Shown here piece after piece: positions 1 to 6,372 of a DNA stretch of 32,706 nt. This DNA comes from Lachnospiraceae bacterium. GTDB taxonomy: Bacteria; Bacillota_A; Clostridia; Lachnospirales; Lachnospiraceae. A program made the translations under genes and the position numbers. The notes beneath the pieces are model-generated. The model was given only the letters and a program-made list of their open reading frames with translations. It did no database searches and was not told the DNA's origin. Positions within the stretch are counted from its first letter, which is position 1. Every line of letters starts with the position of its first letter. The stretch covers positions 1 through 32,706 of the forward strand of contig JAIKXV010000147.1 of assembly GCA_024683935.1 (NCBI GenBank), given 5' to 3'.

Positions 1-2
1 AT

Positions 3-140
3 TTATCACATAAATCGTTTGATTATTTCATTAAAAAATATCCGATCAAGGTTCAGGACCGTTACATAATCTATACAAAAGACTTGAAGCGTTCAGAAGG
101 AATAACATATATTCCGGTTTATATGACAGGAATGTTGTAG
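3..140 (+). CDS. C-terminal end of an ATP-binding protein (DUF4143-type), partial
   Basis: An open frame enters from the left edge and stops with TAG at 138-140, giving 45 residues. It ends KVQDRYIIYTKDLKRSEG followed by ITYIPVYMTGML. The YIIYTKDL...YIPVYMT ending is what I know from the C-terminus of AAA-type ATPases with a DUF4143 domain, which are abundant in Clostridia and often of unknown role (some sit in toxin-antitoxin-like or mobile contexts). Only the tail is visible, so no ATPase motif can be checked. It lies next to the mobile-element debris at 188-765. Family assignment is from a short motif and is moderate. Confidence 0.55.
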   Translation, partial: LSHKSFDYFIKKYPIKVQDRYIIYTKDLKRSEGITYIPVYMTGML

Positions 141-187
141 AAATAGAATATGTCTTGCTACTATGATCTGCATTTTATTCAATAAAT

Positions 188-207
188 TGGTACAAATCTG
201 GTACAAA
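188..207. repeat. Tandem TGGTACAAA pair
   Basis: TGGTACAAA occurs at 188-196 and again at 199-207, an 11-base period. It lies in the gene-free stretch between the ATPase tail and the recombinase remnant (141-383), in which no gene was found. Spacing of about one helical turn fits protein binding sites such as recombinase arm sites or an attachment-site remnant. This role is inferred only from the pattern and from the neighbouring integrase stump. Confidence 0.45.
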
Positions 208-349
208 GTGGAAGTGGACGCTCAGACCTCCTTATTTTACTGGGGTTCCGGGACCGGATGTTTCTTCGATTTCCATCACCTGCTCTATTTTTTTGTCTGT
301 GAATAGTTGAAAATACTGAATTCTTTAATTTGGGTCTCTATAAAATTAC

Positions 350-366
350 TGGTACGTTTTGGTACG
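350..366. repeat. Tandem TGGTACG pair
   Basis: TGGTACG occurs at 350-356 and again at 360-366, a 10-base period, just beyond the 3' end of the recombinase remnant. It shares the TGGTAC core with the pair at 188-207 in the same orientation. Together they make four TGGTAC copies within 180 bases, in two helical-turn pairs. Arm-type sites of the lost element are a reasonable guess; no attachment core could be identified. Confidence 0.4.
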
Positions 367-383
367 GTTTTTAACATCAGCAT

Positions 384-548
384 TTACAGAGTCAAAGCGT
401 TGTTTATTGCGATCGCCTGGGCCTCTTTTGAAGCTCTATCAAAATCATAGTACATGAGCGTTGTTGAAATATCATTGTGCCCGGCAAAGCGTTGTACCGT
501 TCGATTATTAACATCAGGATTATCTAAAAGAGTACAGTACGTGCACCA
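384..548 (-). pseudogene. Tyrosine recombinase (phage/ICE integrase), C-terminal stump
   Basis: The minus-strand frame ending at TAA (384-386) encodes about 54 residues including YCTLLDNPDVNNRTVQRF, then AGHNDISTTLMYYDF. This matches the C-terminal box of tyrosine recombinases: a TLL...V...TVQ..GH.DISTT..YY pattern with the GH of the catalytic core and the nucleophile Tyr region. Everything upstream (core Arg, SAM-like N-terminal domain) is missing: a stop lies at 549-551, and beyond it the reading changes into an unrelated Asp-box fragment. It is a non-functional relic of an integrated element. Confidence 0.75.
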
Positions 549-765
549 TCAAGCGCTTCGCTATGATGATCGCCATCAGAGCCCTGACTTATCTTCAAGT
601 AAATCGTATCAAATTCTTCCCAAACTGCTTCCGGCATGACGAAAGGATTATAGAACTCTCCGGTCGGTAGTTCAATTTTAGGAGAAGGAAGAGTTATCTC
701 ACGGAAGCTTTTTCCGCCGTCAAGTGTCTCGAATAACAATCCCTCGCTGCCACCCGAATATGATG
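549..765 (-). pseudogene. Fragment A of an Asp-box (BNR-like) repeat protein
   Basis: The minus strand reads YSGGSEGLLFETLDGGKSF, then EITLPSPKIELPTGEFY and on to LKISQGSDGDHHSEALDG. FETLDGGKSF matches the Asp-box signature (S/T-x-D-x-G-x-x-F/W) found in sialidases and other beta-propeller proteins. There is no start codon or ribosome binding site, a TAA closes the frame just upstream, and downstream it runs directly into the integrase stump. A diverged copy of the same segment lies at 2377-2516, on the far side of the 506-residue ORF. It is a gene remnant; the parent protein is not present. Confidence 0.6.
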
Positions 766-797
766 ATTAAAGCGCCAAAAGTCCCCTGATTGACACT

Positions 798-2318
798 CTA
801 CATGGTAGGTTTGCTCGTTCTCGTCTTTTCCTCTTTCCTGAAATTGTCCATGGCCCTGGATGCGGCTTTTCTCTTCTTATCCCTTGAATTATCCATCATC
901 CTTTTCCCCATCTCTTCCTTGAAAAGGTTCTTCAGGCTGGTCACCTTCACCTTGTCCATTCTGTTTTCCGTATGTCCGGTGAACAGGCTTAAGGCTCCTG
1001 CGGCTCCCACTTCCCTTGCCGTTCCGGCGGCGGTCTTCTTTATGGGGTCACTTATCTCACCGTTTGGCCCATAGGATTTAACAAGATAACTTTTCAGGAG
1101 ATCCTGACATTTATCATAGCTCTCCCTGAGCTTTTTCAGGTCATTATCAGAAGGTTCTGTATTGTACAGCATATTCGAACGCACCTGGTCTCTTTTAGGC
1201 AGGAAATTATCGACTTCTTTTTGATTCAGATCTATATATTTTTTCTCTTCCTTATTTAATCCATGTATAATACATTTGTTGCTCCACATCTGATATTCGT
1301 CTATGAAAGTATTGTTCTTGAGTGCACATGGATAATTGCCTATAAAACCACTTATCTGGCTGGAAAGGCTTCTGTTTTTGTGGAAACTATAGCCTTCTTC
1401 ACTGGAAAGAAGTGCCACGGTAAGCTCACTCTTATTCTGATCCCTCTTCGCATTATACGTCTCCTTATATTTCTGTGCCTCTTTTTCTGTAAGCTTTTTT
1501 TCCGGAACCGGGCTCATTCCCAACTTCTCTTTCATTACCTCGTCTATCTTTTTTCCCATGTTTTCGGATAGCTTATTTAAATTCAAATTAAAACCATCTA
1601 TCATATCCATGGTACCTTCCTGATCGATAGAGCCGTCTTGCTTTCTGGGTATAATAATATTGTAGAGCAGATCATTTTTCGCCGCTTCAGCACCTTTGCC
1701 GAAGTCAACTCCATCCATTTGAAAATATCCAAGAAAATCAATATTGGATTTAAATCCCTTATCCTTTATGTTGTCGAACCAGTAATTAATGACAGCATTG
1801 TATTCATACTGTTCCTCCTGCTTCAGTTCATAGTAATTATATAAGTTATTGGGGCACTGCTTAATGGCCCGTATGTTTTTTATTCTATCATCCCGCCTTT
1901 TCCATGAATCGGCATCATTTTTTATCTCGATCTGGAAGCGTGGGTACTTAAACTTTTCCTGAATGCACATATCAGCCTTTTCCAGATCATTCAGGACATC
2001 ATCCAATATCTGGAGCTTTTCCTGTGCCTCTCCGGTATTATTATTTTTATAGGCAGTAATCTTTTGCTTAAGACTATTTATCTTTTTATTGAAGCTTTCC
2101 GCCTCTGTTTGTACATCCTCTGAGTATAGCGAAAAGTCCAGACCCTGATTCTGTTTTTTGAGGTTGTCCTTAAGAATGTTTCCATCTGTTACCAGCGAGT
2201 TGATATCATTTACTATATCGTCAGATAAAGGATTACCCTCTAAATTATTGAAACGGGTTATATTATCATTAATATTACTTGTAAACTTATCAATTGTTTC
2301 GTATGCGAATGCTGGCAT
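798..2318 (-). CDS. Hypothetical Lys/Asn/Asp-rich protein, 506 aa (ORFan)
   Basis: I do not recognise this protein. The start is supported by GGGAGG seven bases or so upstream of the ATG. The product is soluble and strongly charged, rich in Lys, Asn, Asp and Glu. It has long helical, coiled-coil-like stretches in the first third (about residues 60-120) and a basic C-terminal tail (from about 465, RKAASRAMDNFRKEEKTR). No signal peptide or convincing membrane segment is seen; a short Ala/Gly-rich patch lies near residue 435 (AAGTAREVGAAGALS). The coding sequence is visibly more AT-rich than the MFS, copA and clp genes nearby, suggesting transfer. It is bracketed by two fragments of an Asp-box protein (549-765 and 2377-2516) in the same orientation, next to a recombinase stump, so it looks like cargo of a decayed element. 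Confidence 0.75.
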   Translation of the reverse strand: MPAFAYETIDKFTSNINDNITRFNNLEGNPLSDDIVNDINSLVTDGNILKDNLKKQNQGLDFSLYSEDVQTEAESFNKKINSLKQKITAYKNNNTGEAQEKLQILDDVLNDLEKADMCIQEKFKYPRFQIEIKNDADSWKRRDDRIKNIRAIKQCPNNLYNYYELKQEEQYEYNAVINYWFDNIKDKGFKSNIDFLGYFQMDGVDFGKGAEAAKNDLLYNIIIPRKQDGSIDQEGTMDMIDGFNLNLNKLSENMGKKIDEVMKEKLGMSPVPEKKLTEKEAQKYKETYNAKRDQNKSELTVALLSSEEGYSFHKNRSLSSQISGFIGNYPCALKNNTFIDEYQMWSNKCIIHGLNKEEKKYIDLNQKEVDNFLPKRDQVRSNMLYNTEPSDNDLKKLRESYDKCQDLLKSYLVKSYGPNGEISDPIKKTAAGTAREVGAAGALSLFTGHTENRMDKVKVTSLKNLFKEEMGKRMMDNSRDKKRKAASRAMDNFRKEEKTRTSKPTM

Positions 2319-2376
2319 TTTATCCTCCCTTTCATGTATTCAGGAAATGTATCTTCTGACTATATATACAGACGTA

Positions 2377-2516
2377 TCAGAAAAATGAGCCTGCGAGGGG
2401 ACGAATTACCTCCTGAAAGCTTTTTCCTCCGTCAAATGTCTCAAAGAGCATCTCCTCGCTTCCACCTGAGTATGTTAATGTCAGCGGAAAACGCGAACGC
2501 GTATGCCCGATGGACG
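2377..2516 (-). pseudogene. Fragment B of an Asp-box (BNR-like) repeat protein
   Basis: The minus strand reads LTLTYSGGSEEMLFETF, then DGGKSFQEVIRPLAGSFF and a TGA stop at 2377-2379. It is a diverged paralogue of fragment A (549-765): over roughly 80 bases about three quarters of the positions agree, and the SGGSE..LFET.DGGKSF core is kept. The frame has no start; it begins in the tail of the MFS gene. It ends just upstream of the 506-residue gene. The sequence appears to be the last segment of a beta-propeller-like protein whose body has been lost. Confidence 0.55.
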
Positions 2517-3689
2517 TTAAGGCTGTTTACTGTTTTTCTTCAAAACAACGTAGGTTCTTTCCAATAATCCTATGTTAATAACTGCAAATATCAGAAGATA
2601 CACCGGCATGATCCCGATACCGGCATGCTGCTGCAGGATTCCGAAAACCATCGGCATAAACGTGCTTCCCACATATGCGGAGGCCATCTGCAGACCTATT
2701 ACAGCCGCGCTGTACTTTTTCCCGAAGTTTGCCGGAGCCATGTGCTGGATTGCCGGATACACAGGCCCCATACCGGTTCCTATGATCACAAAGCCTATCG
2801 CAGCCGGCAGATAATGCTGTATCGGCAGCATGACCATCAAAATTCCGATCAGTTCCACTGTAATTCCTATTCTTATTAACAGTCTGTCGCCTAACTTATC
2901 GGATATAAAACCCGATATCAGTCTGCCTGACATCAGACCTCCAAATATCAGCGATCCGAATGAAGCGATCAGACCATCGGAAAGACCTTCCTTTACTCCC
3001 GCAAAATAACTCGAAGTCCACAGAAAACAGGTGGCCTCTCCCGAGCAGTATGCATAAAATGCGATCAGCGTAAGCACCACTCCGGGTACCTTCAATGCTT
3101 CCCGGATACCGGCTCCCGTTTCATCTTCCGTCTCTTTGCTGCTCTCATTCCTGTTCCAAAGAGGCAGGGCCAGAATGCAGATAAGAAGTATCCCCATCTG
3201 CATATATGCAGTCCACCTGTATCCGTAATTCCATCCTGCCCTGCTTAGCGCCAGTGCCATGATGTTCGGACTGATCACAGCACCTACCCCATAGAAACAG
3301 TGAAGAAAATTCATAACTGAACCGGAATAATTATTGGCCACATAGTGATTTACAGATGCATCTATCGCCCCGGCTCCGAGACCATAGGGGATAACAAACA
3401 GGAACAGCATTGCATACGACGTTGAAAAGGAAAAGCCAAGAAGTCCCATGACTGTCAGCAGAATAGAAACGATCACGATCCACTTTGTATGAAATCTCCT
3501 GATCATCCGCGGACTTATCAGTGCAGATATTATCGTCATAAACGATATTGTCATCGAAACATATCCTGCATATGAAGAAGGTACTCCGAATGCCAGCTGC
3601 ATCGTAGGCCATCCCGATCCGAGAAGCGAATCCGGTAAGCCAAGGCTTATGAATATCAGGTATATAACGGCAAGTAACAGAGAATACAT
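2517..3689 (-). CDS. MFS transporter (FucP-like branch)
   Basis: A 390-residue integral membrane protein with about 12 hydrophobic segments, the usual size for the major facilitator superfamily. It imports or exports a small solute across the cytoplasmic membrane; the substrate cannot be read from the sequence. The N-terminal part has FISLGLPDSLLGSGWP and the middle NHYVANNY with MNFLHCFYGVGA, patterns I associate with the fucose-permease-like group. The basic loop MIRRFHTK after the second or third helix sits where the MFS A-motif lies. GGAGG eight bases upstream supports the ATG at 3689. It is divergent from the AraC-type regulator at 3822 across a 132-base intergenic region, so that regulator probably controls it. 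Confidence 0.85.
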   Translation of the reverse strand: MYSLLLAVIYLIFISLGLPDSLLGSGWPTMQLAFGVPSSYAGYVSMTISFMTIISALISPRMIRRFHTKWIVIVSILLTVMGLLGFSFSTSYAMLFLFVIPYGLGAGAIDASVNHYVANNYSGSVMNFLHCFYGVGAVISPNIMALALSRAGWNYGYRWTAYMQMGILLICILALPLWNRNESSKETEDETGAGIREALKVPGVVLTLIAFYAYCSGEATCFLWTSSYFAGVKEGLSDGLIASFGSLIFGGLMSGRLISGFISDKLGDRLLIRIGITVELIGILMVMLPIQHYLPAAIGFVIIGTGMGPVYPAIQHMAPANFGKKYSAAVIGLQMASAYVGSTFMPMVFGILQQHAGIGIMPVYLLIFAVINIGLLERTYVVLKKNSKQP

Positions 3690-3753
3690 ATGATCAGGCC
3701 TCCAATAGCAAAAGTTTTTATCTTGACTCTTTGGAGTATATCATTTTTTAAAA

Positions 3754-3782
3754 TTTACATATAGAATAAAATCGCATATAAT
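3754..3782 (+). promoter_or_regulatory. Sigma-A-type promoter for the AraC-family gene
   Basis: TTTACA (3754-3759), a 17-base spacer and a perfect TATAAT (3777-3782) lie 39 bases before the ATG of the AraC regulator. The start of transcription would be near 3789. The same AT-rich intergenic region must also hold the promoter of the divergent MFS gene, which I could not place with confidence. Confidence 0.65.
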
Positions 3783-3821
3783 CGTTTTATTAATAAGACA
3801 ATATCGTCAGAAGGGATTTGC

Positions 3822-4712
3822 ATGGGACTTTCCTACTCTACAGATAAAACAGATGAAACCGGACGGGAACTGCTCACATATGGAACATCCGATTTCCCGA
3901 TCGCCTTCTTCGACGATGATCTTACCGTAGTCAAAGTCCCCTGGCACTGGCATGACGAACTGGAGATTGTTGTGATCCTGTCAGGAGAAGTAAACGTATT
4001 CTTCGCCGGATGTGAGCTTAATCTTAAAGCAGGAGAGGGATATTTTGCCAACAGCGGAGTACTCCATTCTGCCGGGCTTAAATCAAAGACCGGCCATCAA
4101 CATGCCATGGTCTTCAATCCACATGTGATAGCAGCACATGATGATATCATCTGGAACTCCTATGTGTCGCCTATACTCTCTCATGAAAACCTGCCTTTCA
4201 TCAAGCTGACACCGGTGGTTCCCTGGCAAAATGAAATCCTTTCCCTGTCAGAAAAAGCGTGGTTTGCCGGTGCCCATGAGAAAAGAGATTATGCTCTCAC
4301 TGTCCGGTCATCATTAAGCCTGATCGTTTCTCTCATGACACATAATATTGACTCGGAAACAGAATATCCCTTTACGTCAAAAGTGCAAAAGGATGAACTC
4401 AGGATCAAGAAAACTCTGCATTATATAGAAACATATTTCAGGGAGCAGATCACGATCAATGATATAGCCGACAGTGCCGAAATAAGCGTAAGTACTCTGC
4501 TAAGGCTGTATCACGATATTCTTCATACTACACCGATTCAATATGTCCTAAAGTACCGTCTGGAACAGATTAAAAAAGAACTCCGCACAGAGCCTGATCT
4601 GTCAATCGCCGAGATCGCATATTCCTGCGGATTTAACGATATCAGCTATTTCAATCGCTGCTTTCTCAAGGTCTGCAATGAAACGCCATCGGAATTCCGA
4701 AAAAAAATATGA
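3822..4712 (+). CDS. AraC-family transcriptional regulator with N-terminal cupin
   Basis: A 296-residue cytosolic DNA-binding regulator. Residues about 35-95 form an AraC-type cupin ligand domain (PWHWHDELEIVVILSGEV, then a GEGYF..SGVLHS strand). The last 100 residues hold the double helix-turn-helix (ITINDIADSAEISVSTLLRL and LSIAEIAYSCGFNDISYFNR, with the canonical CGF..SYF..CF.K). Length is typical. GAAGGG lies about six bases before the ATG. It faces away from the MFS transporter at 2517-3689, an arrangement that usually means the regulator senses the transported solute and activates the transporter. The ligand is unknown. Confidence 0.9.
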   Translation: MGLSYSTDKTDETGRELLTYGTSDFPIAFFDDDLTVVKVPWHWHDELEIVVILSGEVNVFFAGCELNLKAGEGYFANSGVLHSAGLKSKTGHQHAMVFNPHVIAAHDDIIWNSYVSPILSHENLPFIKLTPVVPWQNEILSLSEKAWFAGAHEKRDYALTVRSSLSLIVSLMTHNIDSETEYPFTSKVQKDELRIKKTLHYIETYFREQITINDIADSAEISVSTLLRLYHDILHTTPIQYVLKYRLEQIKKELRTEPDLSIAEIAYSCGFNDISYFNRCFLKVCNETPSEFRKKI

Positions 4713-4778
4713 ATTTGCGATGATATAATAAGATTGCAGTTTTCTATACGATAATTTAGACGGGGTTAACTAATATTG

Positions 4779-5351
4779 ATGATACTTACTCTGTTTCTTA
4801 CATTTGCAAAGATCGGATTATTCACCTTTGGCGGCGGATATGCCATGATCTCAATCATAGAGAATATATGCGTGGAGCAGAAAAAATGGATCACCCATGA
4901 TGAAATGATGGATGTCACGGTGATTGCGGAATCTACTCCCGGACCGATAGCGATCAATTGTGCAACCTATGTCGGCTACAAGAAAAAGGGAATATGGGGT
5001 GCCGTAGCAGCTACCCTTGGCGTTGTGCTGCCGTCATTTATCATTATTTATCTGATTTCAGTCTTTTTAGACAGTTTCCTGGAGATTACCTGGATCGCAA
5101 ATGCGTTTAAGGGAATAAGGATTGCGGTTGGAATACTTATTCTTGATGCCGGAATCAATATGTTCATAAAGATGAAAAAGAAAGCCGTTCCCTGTGTGAT
5201 CATGGGCTGCTCTTTTGCGGCTATGCTTCTGATCAGTATTTTCGCATGGAGTTTTTCATCGGTATTTATTATGCTGATTGCTGCTGTTGTAAGTCTGGTT
5301 TTATTCAAAATTCAGGATACGCCATCTGGGAAAGGCGGTGAAGGTAATTGA
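4779..5351 (+). CDS. Chromate transporter family protein, subunit 1 (short CHR)
   Basis: About 190 residues, six hydrophobic segments: a half-size member of the CHR (ChrA) family, in which two short proteins together make the equivalent of full-length ChrA. Signature stretches are LFTFGGGYAMISIIEN near the N-terminus and ESTPGPIAINCATYVGYK around residues 50-65. Family members export chromate or transport sulfate-like anions; the native substrate in gut anaerobes is uncertain. ATG 4779 is preferred, with TTG 4776 just before it; the upstream GGGG is only a weak ribosome binding site. The stop overlaps the next gene by four bases, so the two subunits are translationally coupled. Confidence 0.85.
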   Translation: MILTLFLTFAKIGLFTFGGGYAMISIIENICVEQKKWITHDEMMDVTVIAESTPGPIAINCATYVGYKKKGIWGAVAATLGVVLPSFIIIYLISVFLDSFLEITWIANAFKGIRIAVGILILDAGINMFIKMKKKAVPCVIMGCSFAAMLLISIFAWSFSSVFIMLIAAVVSLVLFKIQDTPSGKGGEGN

Positions 5352-5911
5352 TTTATCTTGAACTGTTTATCGGATTTCTGACTGTGGGATTATTTTCATT
5401 TGGCGGTGCATACGCGGCAATTCCTTTGATCAGGGATGTAGTACTTTCATATGGATGGCTGGACGAAGATACGATAACAAATATGATCGCCATAAGTGAA
5501 AGTACTCCGGGTCCGATCATGGTCAATCTGGCAACATATATCGGATGCAGTCAGGCAGGTATCCCCGGTGGGATCATCGCAACATTCGCGGTTGTGCTGC
5601 CGGCTTTCCTTATCATTTTACTGATCATGATCCTTCTGAAGAAGATGCTTGGAAATAAATATGTACAGGCAATACTGAACGGGCTAAAACCTTGTATTAC
5701 CGGCATCATAGCTGCTATTGGATGCTATATGATATTGAAGAACTGTGTAACCCCGCTTAACCGGCAGCCTGCCGATATATGGCCTGTGTTCATAACGCTT
5801 ATTCTGGCGATTTTATATTTTGGGTCACGAAAAGCATTGAAACTGAAAGTGTCCCCCATCATGCTTATAGTGGTTTCAGCAGTTTTGGGAGTCGCGGTGT
5901 ACGGTGCTTAG
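5348..5911 (+). CDS. Chromate transporter family protein, subunit 2 (short CHR)
   Basis: A 187-residue membrane protein paralogous to the preceding gene: LFSFGGAYAAIPLIRD, ESTPGPIMVNLATYIGCS and six hydrophobic segments. The start is a TTG at 5348 inside the sequence TTGA that also ends subunit 1, with a purine-rich stretch (GAAAGGCGGTGAAGG) just before it. This overlap and the pairing of two short CHR proteins fit a heterodimer in the cytoplasmic membrane. The gene is followed 25 bases later by the promoter of the copper module, so the two units are adjacent but separately controlled. Confidence 0.85.
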   Translation: MIYLELFIGFLTVGLFSFGGAYAAIPLIRDVVLSYGWLDEDTITNMIAISESTPGPIMVNLATYIGCSQAGIPGGIIATFAVVLPAFLIILLIMILLKKMLGNKYVQAILNGLKPCITGIIAAIGCYMILKNCVTPLNRQPADIWPVFITLILAILYFGSRKALKLKVSPIMLIVVSAVLGVAVYGA

Positions 5912-5936
5912 GAATGACAGATCACGTCCCTTTGTC

Positions 5937-5996
5937 TTGACAACATACCCTCCCCGGGTATATTATAGTGTCACTTGCATACCCCAAGGGGGTATG
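5937..5996 (+). promoter_or_regulatory. csoR-copA promoter with two CsoR-type palindromic operators
   Basis: TTGACA (5937-5942) and TATTAT (5961-5966) form a promoter with an 18-base spacer. A palindrome ATACCC-N5-GGGTAT (5945-5961) fills the spacer up to the -10 box. A second, better palindrome CATACCCC-AAG-GGGGTATG (5978-5996) lies just after the expected transcription start. The ATACCCC...GGGGTAT design is the known CsoR operator type. CsoR binding would block polymerase binding and clearance; copper loading would release it, giving negative autoregulation of csoR-copA. Confidence 0.8.
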
Positions 5997-6013
5997 TTGA
6001 AAGGAGACACAAA

Positions 6014-6352
6014 ATGTCAGATCACACAAATTCCGCGGAAAATATGGAAGGTTCCTGCCCTTTATGTCATTCCGGAAAGCATAAGAAACGGGATGAAAAA
6101 GAGTATAAGGAACTCATGAACAGATTAAAGAGGATCGAGGGACAGGTAAGGGGTGTCGAAGGAATGCTGGAAAACAATGCCTACTGCACCGATGTCCTGA
6201 TACAGGTCTCAGCTATTACCAGTGCTCTCAACAGCTTTAATAAAGCTCTTCTGGCCAATCATATGCGGACCTGCGTTGCAGATAATATCAGACAGGGCAA
6301 TGATGAAGTGATCGATGAACTGGTTACTACAATGCAGAAATTAATGAAGTAA
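6014..6352 (+). CDS. csoR: Copper-sensing transcriptional repressor CsoR
   Basis: A 112-residue all-helical metal-responsive repressor of the CsoR/RcnR (DUF156) family. The hallmark [17 protein letters not shown] is at residues 36-52. The copper ligands C58, H83 and C87 match the Cys-His-Cys set of true CsoR proteins, rather than RcnR (His N-terminus) or the persulfide sensor CstR. An N-terminal tail with C15, C18 and H19 (CPLCHS) could add metal binding. The ATG at 6014 is chosen over an upstream in-frame ATG at 5975 because AAAGGAGA lies seven bases before it and the upstream start falls within the operator. copA follows after 20 bases, and the two operators at 5945-5996 complete a standard copper-efflux unit. 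Confidence 0.93.
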   Translation: MSDHTNSAENMEGSCPLCHSGKHKKRDEKEYKELMNRLKRIEGQVRGVEGMLENNAYCTDVLIQVSAITSALNSFNKALLANHMRTCVADNIRQGNDEVIDELVTTMQKLMK

Positions 6353-6372
6353 CCGCAGGCAACGGAGAGACT

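Noticed and set aside
5975..6013. Extended csoR start at ATG 5975 ([14 protein letters not shown]).
   Set aside because: It falls in the operator/transcription start region; ATG 6014 has AAAGGAGA at proper distance and matches the family start.
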